Part shown: in pieces, positions 1-9,917 of the stretch
Layout of the letters: every line of letters starts with the position of its first letter
How positions within the stretch are numbered: the stretch's first letter is position 1
Source of the DNA: Mycobacterium sp. 852013-51886_SCH5428379
GTDB taxonomy: Bacteria; Actinomycetota; Actinomycetes; Mycobacteriales; Mycobacteriaceae
Direction of reading: 5' to 3'
Assembly (NCBI RefSeq): GCF_001665575.1
Contig: NZ_LZSU01000032.1
Span: 1-55,762, forward strand
Length of the DNA: 55,762 bases
Made by a program: the position numbers and the translations under genes
Notes under the pieces: model-generated
The model's database searches: none
Told to the model about the DNA's origin: nothing
Seen by the model: only the letters and a program-made list of their open reading frames with translations

Positions 1-69
1 GCCCGTGCTCGTGAACAGAGCCGCGACGGCCGCCACCATCGCGATCAACACCCGACTGATTGCCTTCAT
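1..69 (-). CDS. MspA-family porin, N-terminal fragment (cut by window edge)
   Basis: Only the first 23 codons lie in the window; the gene runs leftward off the edge. The peptide begins MKAISRVLIAMVAA and is a signal peptide: a Lys/Arg N-region followed by an Ala/Val-rich hydrophobic core. It is nearly identical, from memory, to the signal peptide of M. smegmatis MspA, the octameric outer-membrane porin that takes up small hydrophilic solutes. The mature barrel domain is not visible, so which Msp paralogue (A, B, C or D type) this is cannot be said. Its position beside moaB2 resembles the mspC locus of fast growers. The start codon is ATG at 69-67. Confidence 0.85.
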   Translation of the reverse strand, partial: MKAISRVLIAMVAAVAALFTSTG

Positions 70-699
70 GATCTCCCTAGCTGCCACGGTGACTTTCGAT
101 CACCGACTCAATTGGTGGAGTGTCCGGCCACACCCAGCCGAGCACCTCGCAAGGTCAACGTGCGATGGGGATTAGAAAGCCCACACGCCGCTCTTACGCC
201 TGTCTCATCCACTACGACACGAGGAACATATCGGGGGCCTATGCGGGCGGCAACGCGGGCGACAATTGTCCGGTATTGCGCTGAACCAGCGCCCGGCATT
301 TGCTGTGAATGTGCTGTCAGCCGTATTGATCAATCGTCAGAGCCTGACGTGGAATCGACCGGCCGGCACGTCGCGGGTTGCCCCTCCGGCTGCGGCGGCA
401 TCCAGTGTCAGACCGGTGGCCAGCGGATTCGTTTCGGATCGCGAAGAGCCGAAGTCAGTCGTGGTGGGGCGGAACGTTGTCCCGTAACCAACGATCGTGG
501 TCGGCGTCGGCCGACGACGAGTCGCTGTCACGCTCGTCGGCGGTGGTATCGGGTAGGACCTCGCCGAACACCTTGTTAACTGTGTCGGACACGCGGCGTT
601 TCCGCTCTGTCACTTCGATACCCCCGGTGTGGCCAAGATCACTTTTCCGTTGGATGCGCGTTCATCTCGCGTTAACAGTAGAGGCGCATCCACCACGGG
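70..699. other. Gene-free leader region of the porin gene
   Basis: About 630 bases separate the porin start from the hairpin beside moaB2. Several short reading frames exist on both strands but none has a convincing ribosome-binding site or recognisable product. Known of the family: mspA of M. smegmatis is transcribed from a promoter several hundred bases upstream with a very long untranslated leader. A minus-strand TAnnnT hexamer (TACTGT, near 675-680) would fit such a distant promoter, but this is only a weak match. Confidence 0.4.
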
Positions 700-745
700 A
701 AAGAGCGCCGTCACGACGGGATATCCCGTCGTGACGGCGCTCTTT
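700..745. terminator. Perfect 46-bp palindrome, bidirectional terminator candidate
   Basis: Arms 700-722 and 723-745 are exact reverse complements (23 bp each, no spacer; in RNA a few central bases form the loop). The hairpin ends in short T runs on both strands (CTCTTTT on plus, CTCTTT on minus). It begins 10 bp beyond the moaB2 stop codon, so it most simply terminates the leftward moaB2 operon and isolates the porin gene. Perfect palindromes of this length can also be protein-binding sites or repeat elements. Confidence 0.75.
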
Positions 746-755
746 TCCGGAACCG

Positions 756-1316
756 TCAAATTTCCAGGCTGGACAGCTGACCGATGATCTGGACGGCCAG
801 CGGGCCCAGCGTCGCCATGCCGTCGCGGACGGCGGCGCGAGATCCGGCGATATTGACGACCAGCGTGCTGCCCGAGACCCCGGCCAGGCCGCGGGACACC
901 CCGGCGTCGACGATGCCGGCCGACAGCCCGGAGGAGCGCAGCGCCTCGGAGATGCCGAGCAGTTCGCGGTCGAGGATGTCGCGCGTTGCCTCGGGGGTGA
1001 CGTCGCGTGGCGTCACACCGGTGCCACCGACCGACACCACCAGGTCGACGCCGCCGATGACGGCGGTGTTCAGGGCGTTGCGGATCTCCACCTCGTCGGC
1101 GGACACCACGACGACGCCGTCGACGACGAATCCCGCTTCACCGAGCAGCTCGGTGACCAATGGACCGCTGTGGTCCTGCGCGTCACCGTGCGCGGTGCGG
1201 TCGTCGACGATGACGACGAGCGCGCGGCCCACCAACTCCCCAGGCTGTTCCATGACCTCAACCGTATATGTGGGCACCTGCGGCGGTGCACCCCAAGGCG
1301 AGACGACGGTGGTCAC
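756..1316 (-). CDS. moaB2: MoaB2, molybdenum cofactor biosynthesis (MogA/MoaB-like) protein
   Basis: This is a 186-residue protein of the MoCF-binding (MogA/MoaB) fold, related to enzymes that adenylylate molybdopterin. The diagnostic loop SVGGTGVTPRDVTPEAT is present in the middle of the chain, as is a C-terminal GSRAAVRDGM segment. The ATG start overlaps the pepD stop in an ATGA arrangement (1316-1313), so translation is probably coupled. An internal ATG at 1253 (MEQPGEL) matches the start I remember for the M. tuberculosis protein and is a real alternative. It is the last gene of the leftward mprA-mprB-pepD-moaB2 run. In M. tuberculosis MoaB2 has also been reported to interact with a sigma factor, so its role may not be purely in cofactor synthesis. 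Confidence 0.9.
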   Translation of the reverse strand: MTTVVSPWGAPPQVPTYTVEVMEQPGELVGRALVVIVDDRTAHGDAQDHSGPLVTELLGEAGFVVDGVVVVSADEVEIRNALNTAVIGGVDLVVSVGGTGVTPRDVTPEATRDILDRELLGISEALRSSGLSAGIVDAGVSRGLAGVSGSTLVVNIAGSRAAVRDGMATLGPLAVQIIGQLSSLEI

Positions 1317-2683
1317 TGCTGCGCCTTGCCGAGCGTGACCGTCAGATTCTGCGGCTTGCCCGCCGGATCCAGGAACGTCAGCGTCACCGTGTCGCCGGGG
1401 GCCTTCGAGCGGACGGCCGCCACCAGCGCGTCGGCGCTGTTGATGACGCGGTCGTCGACCTTGGTGACCACGACGCCGCTGGGCAGCCCCGCTGCCGCGG
1501 CGGCTCCACCCTTGGTGACCTCGACGATCTTGGCGCCGTCGCTGGTGGTGTCGTTGCTGACCTGCACCCCCAGCGAGGCGTGGGAGGCGCTGCCGTTCTG
1601 GATCAGTTCGTCGGCTATCCGCTTGGCCTGGTCGACCGGGATCGCGAAGCCCAGGCCGATGGACCCGCTCTGTGCCTGCGGCGAGTCGCCGCCCATGGTC
1701 GCGATCGCGGAGTTCACGCCGACCAGTTCGCCGTTCATGTTGACGAGCGCGCCACCGGAGTTGCCGGGGTTGATCGCCGCATCCGTCTGGATGGCGTCGA
1801 GCACCGTGTTCTGGTTCCTGGTGTCACCACCCGCGGCGACGGGACGGTTCAGCGCGCTGATGATGCCGGTGGTGACAGTGCCCTCCAGACCGAGCGGTGA
1901 GCCGATGGCCACGACGTCCTGTCCGACGCGCAGATCGGCCGACGATCCGAGCGAGATCGGCGTCAGCCCCGAGACGTTCTCGGCGCGCACGACGGCGATG
2001 TCGCTGCTCGGGTCGGTGCCCACGACGGTGAACTTGGCGGTCTTACCGTCGAAGAACGTCACCTTGGTCTCGGCGGGCGGCCCGCTGGGCGCGTTGGGCG
2101 TGGGGCCCGCCGCGGCGACGACGTGGTTGTTGGTCAGGATCAGACCGTCGGAAGTGAGGACGATTCCCGACCCCTCTTCCGAGGCCCGGCCCAGGTTGGT
2201 CTCGAGTTTGACCACGCTCGGGACCACCTTCGCCGCGACCTCCTCCACACTGCCGGCGGGCAGCGCGGCGGCGGGCTGACTCGGTGCGGCGCCGAGTGAG
2301 CTGCTGATCGCGGGCCGGTCCTGCTGGGCGAGTGTCGCAACACCGCCACCGATACCGGCCGAGACGATCGCGATCGCGAGTGCGCCGATCGCGAGTGAGC
2401 TTGCGCGCGACTGTTTCCGGACCGGTCGCGGCGGAGCGCCGACGACCATCGTGGGTTGCGCGGCGCCGCGGTACGGGTCATAAGGCGGCCGGAACTGCTG
2501 TTGCGGGTTCGGCTGCTGTGGGTTCGGCTGCTGCGGCTGTCCGGCGGTGGCGTAGCGCCAGTCGTACGGCTGCTGTTGTGGATAGCCGTCCTGCCGCGGC
2601 GCACCCGGGTATCCGGAGTCGTGGCCACCCGGCCGGGGCCCGGGTTGCTGCGGCGGCGGTGAATACCTCGGGTAGTTGGTCAT
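1313..2683 (-). CDS. pepD: PepD, HtrA-like membrane-anchored serine protease
   Basis: A 456-residue HtrA/DegP-type protease acting at the envelope. Residues 1-90 are a Pro/Gln-rich cytoplasmic tail, 96-118 one transmembrane helix, 150-350 a trypsin-like domain, and 366-452 a PDZ domain. The catalytic triad is visible as His187 (TNNHVV), Asp228 (SSDIAVV) and Ser309 (GNSGGA). I chose the ATG at 2683 (MTNYPRYSPP) because homologues begin there; the frame is open up to a GTG at 2755, but that would run through the MprA-like box. PepD degrades or chaperones misfolded envelope proteins and, in M. tuberculosis, is controlled by MprAB and SigE. A 19-bp MprA-box-like site lies 76 bp upstream of this start. 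Confidence 0.95.
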   Translation of the reverse strand: MTNYPRYSPPPQQPGPRPGGHDSGYPGAPRQDGYPQQQPYDWRYATAGQPQQPNPQQPNPQQQFRPPYDPYRGAAQPTMVVGAPPRPVRKQSRASSLAIGALAIAIVSAGIGGGVATLAQQDRPAISSSLGAAPSQPAAALPAGSVEEVAAKVVPSVVKLETNLGRASEEGSGIVLTSDGLILTNNHVVAAAGPTPNAPSGPPAETKVTFFDGKTAKFTVVGTDPSSDIAVVRAENVSGLTPISLGSSADLRVGQDVVAIGSPLGLEGTVTTGIISALNRPVAAGGDTRNQNTVLDAIQTDAAINPGNSGGALVNMNGELVGVNSAIATMGGDSPQAQSGSIGLGFAIPVDQAKRIADELIQNGSASHASLGVQVSNDTTSDGAKIVEVTKGGAAAAAGLPSGVVVTKVDDRVINSADALVAAVRSKAPGDTVTLTFLDPAGKPQNLTVTLGKAQQ

Positions 2684-2758
2684 GTCGCTTCGGTGCTCTC
2701 CCTCGTAAGTGGTCCGACAACGGTTCAACGTCGGGCGCAGCTTCACAGTGCCCATCTG

Positions 2759-2777
2759 GGCTGAGAATCGACTTAGA
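2759..2777 (-). promoter_or_regulatory. MprA-box-like site upstream of pepD
   Basis: On the minus strand two 8-bp direct half-sites, TCTAAGTC and TCTCAGCC, are separated by 3 bp. This has the 8-3-8 architecture described for MprA boxes and resembles the cleaner copy ahead of mprA at 5016-5034. It lies between the mprB stop and the pepD start. The first half-site matches only 6 of 8 positions. Confidence 0.55.
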
Positions 2778-2782
2778 GTTCG

Positions 2783-4309
2783 TCATCCATTCTCTGCGCG
2801 TGACCACGCAGGATCCCGGTTCGACTGGCGCATCGGCGATTCGCCGTTGTGGGTGTCCGGGTCGTCGTCCATATCGTCGTTGCGGCTGTCGACGGGCCGA
2901 CCGGGCAACATCATGTAGATGCTCGTGCCCGGCGGTTCCCCACCGGGAACGGTCTCCTCGATCCGCAGCGCCCCACCGTGTTTGAGGACGACCTGTTTGA
3001 CGATCGCCAGACCCAGTCCGGATCCCGGCATGGCGCGGGCCGCGGTCGACCGGTAGAAGCGCTCGAAGACCAGGCGGCGCTCCTGTTCGGGAATGCCCGG
3101 ACCCTCGTCGGAGACGACCAGTTCGGCGTGCACCGGATCCGTCTGGGTCAGAACGACTCTCACTCGACCGCCGGGGGGACTCCATTTCGCGGCGTTGTCG
3201 AGGAGGTTCAGCACCGCGCGGGACAGCCCGGCCGCATCGCCGTAGACCTGCCAACCGATGAGGCGGACGTCGAACTCGATGTCGTTGCGGCGACGCCGAA
3301 CCCGCTCGAGGCTGCGGTCGACGACCTCGGCCACGTCGACGGGTTCGTAGGTCACCCCGCCCGCATCGTCACGGGTGAGGTCGACGAGATCGCCCACCAG
3401 CGTGGACAGTTCCTCGATCTGGGCGATGACGTCGGCACGCAGATCGGCCATCTCCTCCTCCGGCAGCCGCGGCGCACCGGGCGCCTGCGAGGCCATGAGC
3501 AGCTCCACGTTGGTGCGCAGCGACGTCAACGGGGTGCGCAGCTCGTGGCCGGCGTCGGACACCAGCCGGGCCTGCCGCTCGCGGGATTCGGTGAGCGCCC
3601 GCAGCATCATGTTGAACGTCTCGGTGAGCCGGGCGAGTTCATCGCTGCCATACACCGGTATCGGCCGCAGATCATCGGTGCGCGCGACACGCTCGGCCGC
3701 CTTCCGCAGGCGCGCGACCGGACGCAGACCCGTGCGGGCGACCATGCCACCGGCGACCGCGGCGACCGTCACCCCGATCCCGCCGACGATGAGCAGCACC
3801 GTGCCGAGGCTGCCGAGCACCTGGCTGGTCGGCGCCAGACTCTTGGAGATCAGCAGCGTGCTGCCGTTGGTGAGGTGAACGGCGAGCACGCGCTGGTGGT
3901 TGGCCGTGCGCAGCGACAGCAGCAGCTCTCCGTCGATCACCTGCTTCTCGGCCTCACCGAGCGGCAGCGTCTGGCCCTGCTGGTTGGCGGTGTAGATGGA
4001 CCGGCCCGGGTTGACCAGCATCGCGTTGACGTCGGAGTATGCGGTGCCTTCGATCGCCTTGCCGGGGTCGGCGGCCAGCGATCCGCTCTCGATGAGCAGC
4101 CGGGCCCGGCTGTGCAATTGGTTGTCGATGTCGTCGTAGAGCGCCCGCGACACCACCGCGTACACCGCGACCGACATCAGCACCACCACCAGCGCCACCA
4201 TCGACATCGCCAGCAGCATCACCCGCCACCGCAGCGACAAGGAACTGGTGCGCGGCGGTTTCGAGCGGCTGGGCTCGCCGGGGGGTGCAGGTGGTGGGGC
4301 GACCGACAT
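2783..4309 (-). CDS. mprB: MprB, envelope-stress sensor histidine kinase
   Basis: A 508-residue class I histidine kinase. Two transmembrane helices (about 28-54 and 166-191) bracket a roughly 110-residue extracytoplasmic sensor loop. A HAMP segment follows, then HisKA with phospho-accepting His255 (DAGHELRTPL), then an ATPase domain with N box (LLDNAAKW, Asn372), G1 (DEGPGIP, 401-407) and G2 (GSGLGLAI, 429-436). It autophosphorylates and passes phosphate to MprA. The start ATG (4309-4307) shares one base with the mprA stop (TGATG), so the two are translationally coupled. In M. tuberculosis MprB is thought to sense misfolded extracytoplasmic protein, with DnaK holding it inactive. Confidence 0.96.
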   Translation of the reverse strand: MSVAPPPAPPGEPSRSKPPRTSSLSLRWRVMLLAMSMVALVVVLMSVAVYAVVSRALYDDIDNQLHSRARLLIESGSLAADPGKAIEGTAYSDVNAMLVNPGRSIYTANQQGQTLPLGEAEKQVIDGELLLSLRTANHQRVLAVHLTNGSTLLISKSLAPTSQVLGSLGTVLLIVGGIGVTVAAVAGGMVARTGLRPVARLRKAAERVARTDDLRPIPVYGSDELARLTETFNMMLRALTESRERQARLVSDAGHELRTPLTSLRTNVELLMASQAPGAPRLPEEEMADLRADVIAQIEELSTLVGDLVDLTRDDAGGVTYEPVDVAEVVDRSLERVRRRRNDIEFDVRLIGWQVYGDAAGLSRAVLNLLDNAAKWSPPGGRVRVVLTQTDPVHAELVVSDEGPGIPEQERRLVFERFYRSTAARAMPGSGLGLAIVKQVVLKHGGALRIEETVPGGEPPGTSIYMMLPGRPVDSRNDDMDDDPDTHNGESPMRQSNRDPAWSRAENG

Positions 4310-4995
4310 CAGGGCGGTGTCTCGCGGAGTACGTAGCCCACCCCGCGAACAGTGTGGATCAGCCGCGGCTCACCCGAGGCCTCCGTCTTGCGCCGCAGGT
4401 AGCCGATGTACACCTCGAGAGCATTACCCGACGTCGGGAAGTCGAACCCCCACACCTCCTCGAGGATGCGGCTGCGCGTCAGCACCCGACGGGGATTCGC
4501 GATCAGCATCTCCAGCAGCGCGAACTCGGTGCGGGTGAGGCTGATCTGCCGGGATCCTCGGGTGACCTCGCGGGTGACCGGATCCAGCGTGAGGTCGAGG
4601 AACGTCATGGCCGGCGATTCACCGGCGTCGTCCGGGGCGGTGCGACGCAGCAGCGCCCGCATCCGCGCGAGCAGTTCTTCGAGCGCGAACGGTTTGGGCA
4701 GGTAGTCGTCCGCGCCGGCGTCGAGACCGGCGACGCGTTCGGACACCGAGTCGCGCGCGGTCAGGACGAGAATCGGCAGATCGTCGCCGGTGCTGCGCAG
4801 CTGTCGACAGACCTCCAGGCCGTCCAGTCGCGGCATCATCACGTCCAGCACGACCGCGTCGGGGCGGTCGTTGGCGATTAGATCCAGCGCTTCGACGCCG
4901 TCTTGAGCGAGCTCTACCGAGTAACCGTTGAAGGACAGGGACCGGCGCAGGGATTCGCGCACGGCACGATCGTCGTCGACGACAAGTATGCGCAC
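4309..4995 (-). CDS. mprA: MprA, OmpR-family response regulator
   Basis: 228 residues: a receiver domain (1-120, acidic pocket DDD near residue 7-9, phospho-acceptor Asp51 in [12 protein letters not shown], conserved Lys in LPKPF) and a C-terminal winged-helix DNA-binding domain ending GVGYVLRE. The start is GTG at 4995 (VRILVVDDD). It is partner to MprB, directly downstream and overlapping. Known of the family: MprA~P activates pepD, sigE and sigB and its own operon; the direct repeat at 5016-5034 fits autoregulation. Sequence is very close to what I remember of M. tuberculosis MprA. Confidence 0.97.
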   Translation of the reverse strand: MRILVVDDDRAVRESLRRSLSFNGYSVELAQDGVEALDLIANDRPDAVVLDVMMPRLDGLEVCRQLRSTGDDLPILVLTARDSVSERVAGLDAGADDYLPKPFALEELLARMRALLRRTAPDDAGESPAMTFLDLTLDPVTREVTRGSRQISLTRTEFALLEMLIANPRRVLTRSRILEEVWGFDFPTSGNALEVYIGYLRRKTEASGEPRLIHTVRGVGYVLRETPP

Positions 4996-5015
4996 AGTCC
5001 CAGTTTCAACCCAAC

Positions 5016-5034
5016 GCCTGAGACGCGGCTGAGA
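5016..5034 (-). promoter_or_regulatory. MprA box (autoregulatory site)
   Basis: On the minus strand, TCTCAGCC and TCTCAGGC are direct 8-bp repeats separated by GCG, 21 bp upstream of the mprA GTG. This matches the published 19-bp MprA box architecture (two loosely conserved 8-bp direct repeats). Confidence 0.75.
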
Positions 5035-5061
5035 GACGCGCCGTTATGACGTCGACCTGTT

Positions 5062-5235
5062 TCAGCGGCGGTCGAGGTTCAGCAGGCCGAGGCGGGCAGC
5101 CTTGAGCAGGCGGCGGGGCACCTTGTGCTGCTGGCCGGCGACGGTCACACCGACGAGCTCGGTGGGCGTGGCCTTCCACTGCGCGCGGCGGCTACGGGTG
5201 TTCGAGCGCGACATTCTGCGCTTGGGCACAGCCAT
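5062..5235 (-). CDS. rpmF: 50S ribosomal protein L32
   Basis: 57 residues beginning [20 protein letters not shown], the hallmark basic N-terminus of L32, a late-assembling protein of the large subunit. The frame extends upstream to 5337 but the L32 family starts at this ATG. There is no cysteine, so this is the zinc-independent form lacking the C-terminal CxxC pairs. The neighbour mprA is 66 bp away on the same strand. rpmF is at this locus in other mycobacteria. Confidence 0.96.
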   Translation of the reverse strand: MAVPKRRMSRSNTRSRRAQWKATPTELVGVTVAGQQHKVPRRLLKAARLGLLNLDRR

Positions 5236-5402
5236 GTTGAAGCTTCTCCTCGTGCGGGTGGTGCCGCGCGGGTATCCGCAGGACGCGGGCGCAGGCAAGT
5301 GCCACCCAGGATAACCGGTGAGCAGCACCGCCTCCAAAACAGTTCGCGAGGGACCGGCCGCGGACGTGTGGTGATTTCGCGAACAGAACCGCGGGTTACG
5401 GC
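5236..5402. other. Divergent intergenic region rpmF / degradation operon
   Basis: This 167-bp segment separates the leftward rpmF from the rightward catabolic operon. It contains the self-complementary octamer TTCGCGAA at 5376-5383 but no recognised gene. I could not place a convincing rpmF promoter. Confidence 0.4.
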
Positions 5403-5419
5403 TAACCTACCGGTTGGTT
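5403..5419 (+). promoter_or_regulatory. -10 element overlapped by a palindromic operator candidate
   Basis: TAACCT at 5403-5408 fits the mycobacterial TAnnnT -10 element. Overlapping it, 5404-5419 reads AACCTACCGGTTGGTT, which matches its own reverse complement at 14 of 16 positions (AACCnACCGGTnGGTT). A transcript would start near 5415, leaving a 30-nt leader to the TTG at 5445. The layout suits repression by a TetR-like dimer; no regulator gene is in the window. Confidence 0.5.
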
Positions 5420-5444
5420 GGCCCTCGACGTATGGGAGTTCTGG

Positions 5445-7162
<1,718 letters not shown>

Positions 7163-7166
<4 letters not shown>

Positions 7167-8323
7167 GTATCTGGCACACCCCGGAGCGGGAGCAGTTGCG
7201 AAAGTCGGTGCGCGCGTTCGTCGAACGCGAAATACTTCCGAACGTCGCCGAGTGGGAGCGCACCGGTGAGCTGCCCCGCGCGCTGCATCGCAGCGCCGCC
7301 GAGACCGGGCTGCTGGGCGCCGGACTGCCCGAGGCCGTCGGGGGCGAGGGCGGCGACGGCGCCGACGCCCTGGTGATCTGCGAAGAGATGCACTACGCCG
7401 GCGCACCGGGCGGCGTATTCGCATCGCTGTTCACCTCCGGCATCTCCACACCCCACATGGCCGCCTCCGGCGACGCCCGGCTGATCGACGCCTACGTGCG
7501 GCCGACCCTGCGCGGTGAGCTGATCGGCGCCCTGGCCATCACCGAACCGGGCGGCGGTTCGGACGTCGGGCACCTCACCACCCGGGCCGAGTTGGTCTCG
7601 GGCGCCGACGGGCCGTACTACCTCGTCAACGGCGCCAAGACCTACATCACCTCCGGGGTCCGCGCCGACTACGTGGTCACCGCTGTCCGCACCGGCGGGC
7701 CGGGCGCAGCGGGCATCTCGCTGCTCGTCGTCGACAAGGGCACCCCGGGATTTGCGGTCACCCGCAAACTCGACAAGATGGGCTGGCGCTCCTCGGACAC
7801 CGCCGAACTGTCCTATACCGACGTCCGGGTGCCGGCCGCCAACCTCGTCGGCGCCGAGAACAGCGGATTCGCCCAGATCGCAGGCGCTTTCGTCAGCGAG
7901 CGGGTCGGGCTGGCCGGGCAGGCCTACGCCGGCGCGCAACGTTGTCTGGACCTCACCGTGCAGTGGTGCCGCGACCGGCAGACCTTCGGCAGGCCGCTGA
8001 TCTCCCGGCAGTCGGTGCAGAACACCCTCGCCGAGATGGCCCGCCGCATCGACATCGCCCGTGTCTACACCCGTCACGTCGTAGAACGGCAGCTCTCCGG
8101 CGACCCTGACCTGATCGCCCAGGTCTGCTTCGCCAAGAACACCGCCGTCGAGGCCGGCGAATGGGTCGCCAACCAGGCCGTGCAACTGTTCGGAGGGATG
8201 GGCTACATGGCCGAATCAGAGGTCGAACGCCAGTACCGCGATATGCGGATCCTGGGGATCGGCGGCGGCACCACCGAGATCCTCACCTCGCTGGCGGCCA
8301 AGACGATGGGATATCAGGCGTGA
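7163..8323 (+). CDS. fadE13: Acyl-CoA dehydrogenase FadE13 (isovaleryl-/citronellyl-CoA type)
   Basis: A 386-residue FAD-dependent acyl-CoA dehydrogenase with both family signatures: ALAITEPGGGSD (FAD/substrate loop, ~123-134) and a C-terminal LFGGMGYM ... GGGTTEIL stretch. Where medium-chain enzymes carry the catalytic Glu (EGT) there is Gly, while Glu246 (VSERVGLAG) sits where isovaleryl-CoA dehydrogenase has its catalytic base. This favours a branched substrate such as isovaleryl- or citronellyl-CoA and introduction of the alpha-beta double bond needed before carboxylation. Start overlaps the previous stop; its own stop overlaps the accD2 GTG. Confidence 0.93.
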
Positions 8324-9912
8324 CCCTCACCTCCGCGGTCGATCCGCGCTCACCCGCCTACGCCGAGGCGGCGTCCGCCATGACCGCCAGACTCGAGGAG
8401 CTCGACGTCGAGCACGCCAAGGCGCTTGCCGGTGGCGGGGCGAAGTACGTCGAGCGCCACCACGCCCGCGGCAAACTCACCGCACGCGAACGCATCGAGC
8501 TGCTGCTCGACCCCGATTCGCCGTTTCTCGAACTCAGCCCCCTGGCCGCCTGGGGCAGCGAGTTCGCGGTCGGCGCGAGCGTAGTCACCGGTATCGGCGC
8601 GGTGAGCGGCGTCGAATGCGTGCTGATCGCCAACGACCCCACGGTCAAGGGCGGCACCAGCAACCCGTGGACGCTGCGGAAGATCCTGCGCGCCAACCAG
8701 ATCGCGATGGAGAATCGGCTTCCGGTCATCTCTCTGGTCGAATCGGGCGGGGCGGATCTGCCGACGCAGAAAGAGGTCTTCATCCCCGGCGGACGGATGT
8801 TCCGCGACCTGACGCGGCTCTCGGCCGCCGGCATCCCGACCGTCGCGCTGGTCTTCGGCAACTCGACGGCCGGTGGCGCGTACGTCCCGGGCCTGTCCGA
8901 TCACGTGGTCATGATCAAAGAACGCTCCAAGGTGTTCCTCGCCGGACCACCGCTGGTGAAGATGGCCACCGGCGAGGAAGCCGACGACGAATCGCTCGGC
9001 GGCGCCGAGATGCACTCCCGCACATCTGGTCTCGGTGACTACTTCGCCGTCGACGAACTCGATGCGCTGCGCATCGGCAGGCGTATCGTCGCCCGGCTGA
9101 ACTGGCGTAAACACGGTCCGCCGCCCGGTCCGGTGACCGAACCGCGCTACGACGGCGAGGAACTGCTCGGCATCGTCCCGGCCGACCTGCGCATCCCGTT
9201 CGACCCCCGCGAGGTGATCGCCCGCATCGTCGACGGCTCGGAGTTCGACGAGTTCAAGGCGCTTTACGGGTCATCCCTGGTGACGGGGTGGGCCACCCTG
9301 CACGGCTATCCGATCGGCATCCTCGCGAATGCACGCGGTGTGCTGTTCAGCGAGGAGGCCCAGAAGGCCACCCAGTTCATCCAGCTGGCCAACCGCGCCG
9401 ACACACCACTTCTGTTCCTGCACAACACGACCGGCTACATGGTCGGGAGGCAGTACGAGGAGGGCGGCATGATCAAACACGGCTCGATGATGATCAACGC
9501 CGTGTCCAATTCGACCGTGCCGCACCTCTCACTGCTGATCGGCGCCTCCTACGGCGCCGGTCACTACGGGATGTGCGGGCGGGCCTACGACCCCCGGTTC
9601 CTGTTCGCGTGGCCGAGCGCGAAGGCCGCGGTGATGGGCGGCACCCAACTCGCAGGAGTGATCTCGATCGTCAGCCGGGCCGCCGCCGAGTCGCGTGGCC
9701 AGGAAGTCGACGACGCCGCTGATGCTTCCCTGCGGGCCGCGATCGAGGCCCAGATCGACGCGGAGTCCCTGCCGATGTTCCTGTCCGGCAGGCTCTACGA
9801 CGACGGCGTCATCGATCCGCGCGACACCCGGACGGTGTTGGGAATGTGCCTGTCGGCCATCGCGAACGGCCCGATCGAGGGGACGTCGAACTTCGGCGTC
9901 TTCCGGATGTGA
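8320..9912 (+). CDS. accD2: Acyl-CoA carboxylase carboxyltransferase (beta) subunit AccD2
   Basis: 530 residues with two crotonase-fold carboxyltransferase halves. N-half motifs include KGGTSNPWTLRK and NSTAGGAYVPG; C-half motifs include HNTTGYMVG, HGSMMINAV and GASYGAGHYGMCGRAYDPRF. It transfers carboxyl from biotin on AccA2 to an alpha,beta-unsaturated acyl-CoA. The overall sequence pattern is that of methylcrotonyl-/geranyl-CoA carboxylase beta subunits rather than propionyl-CoA carboxylase. The GTG start overlaps the fadE13 stop (GTGA). The partner accA2 follows after 5 bp, so the two are co-expressed. Confidence 0.93.
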   Translation: MTLTSAVDPRSPAYAEAASAMTARLEELDVEHAKALAGGGAKYVERHHARGKLTARERIELLLDPDSPFLELSPLAAWGSEFAVGASVVTGIGAVSGVECVLIANDPTVKGGTSNPWTLRKILRANQIAMENRLPVISLVESGGADLPTQKEVFIPGGRMFRDLTRLSAAGIPTVALVFGNSTAGGAYVPGLSDHVVMIKERSKVFLAGPPLVKMATGEEADDESLGGAEMHSRTSGLGDYFAVDELDALRIGRRIVARLNWRKHGPPPGPVTEPRYDGEELLGIVPADLRIPFDPREVIARIVDGSEFDEFKALYGSSLVTGWATLHGYPIGILANARGVLFSEEAQKATQFIQLANRADTPLLFLHNTTGYMVGRQYEEGGMIKHGSMMINAVSNSTVPHLSLLIGASYGAGHYGMCGRAYDPRFLFAWPSAKAAVMGGTQLAGVISIVSRAAAESRGQEVDDAADASLRAAIEAQIDAESLPMFLSGRLYDDGVIDPRDTRTVLGMCLSAIANGPIEGTSNFGVFRM

Positions 9913-9917
9913 GCGCC

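Noticed and set aside
112..579. 155-codon plus-strand frame in the porin leader
   Set aside because: Arg/Thr/Cys-rich composition typical of translated noncoding GC-rich DNA, no ribosome-binding site and no recognisable domain.
1170..2279. Long plus-strand frames opposite moaB2 and pepD
   Set aside because: Antisense shadows of high-GC genes; residue use (Ser/Thr/Arg/Ala-rich) is unnatural and no family is recognised.
2849..4336. 495-codon plus-strand frame opposite mprB
   Set aside because: His/Gln/Arg/Val-rich antisense shadow of a clearly real histidine kinase gene.
5418..5444. TTG 5418 as start of the AtuA-like gene
   Set aside because: It lies inside the palindromic operator and next to the expected transcript start; TTG 5445 has a ribosome-binding site at 6 nt.
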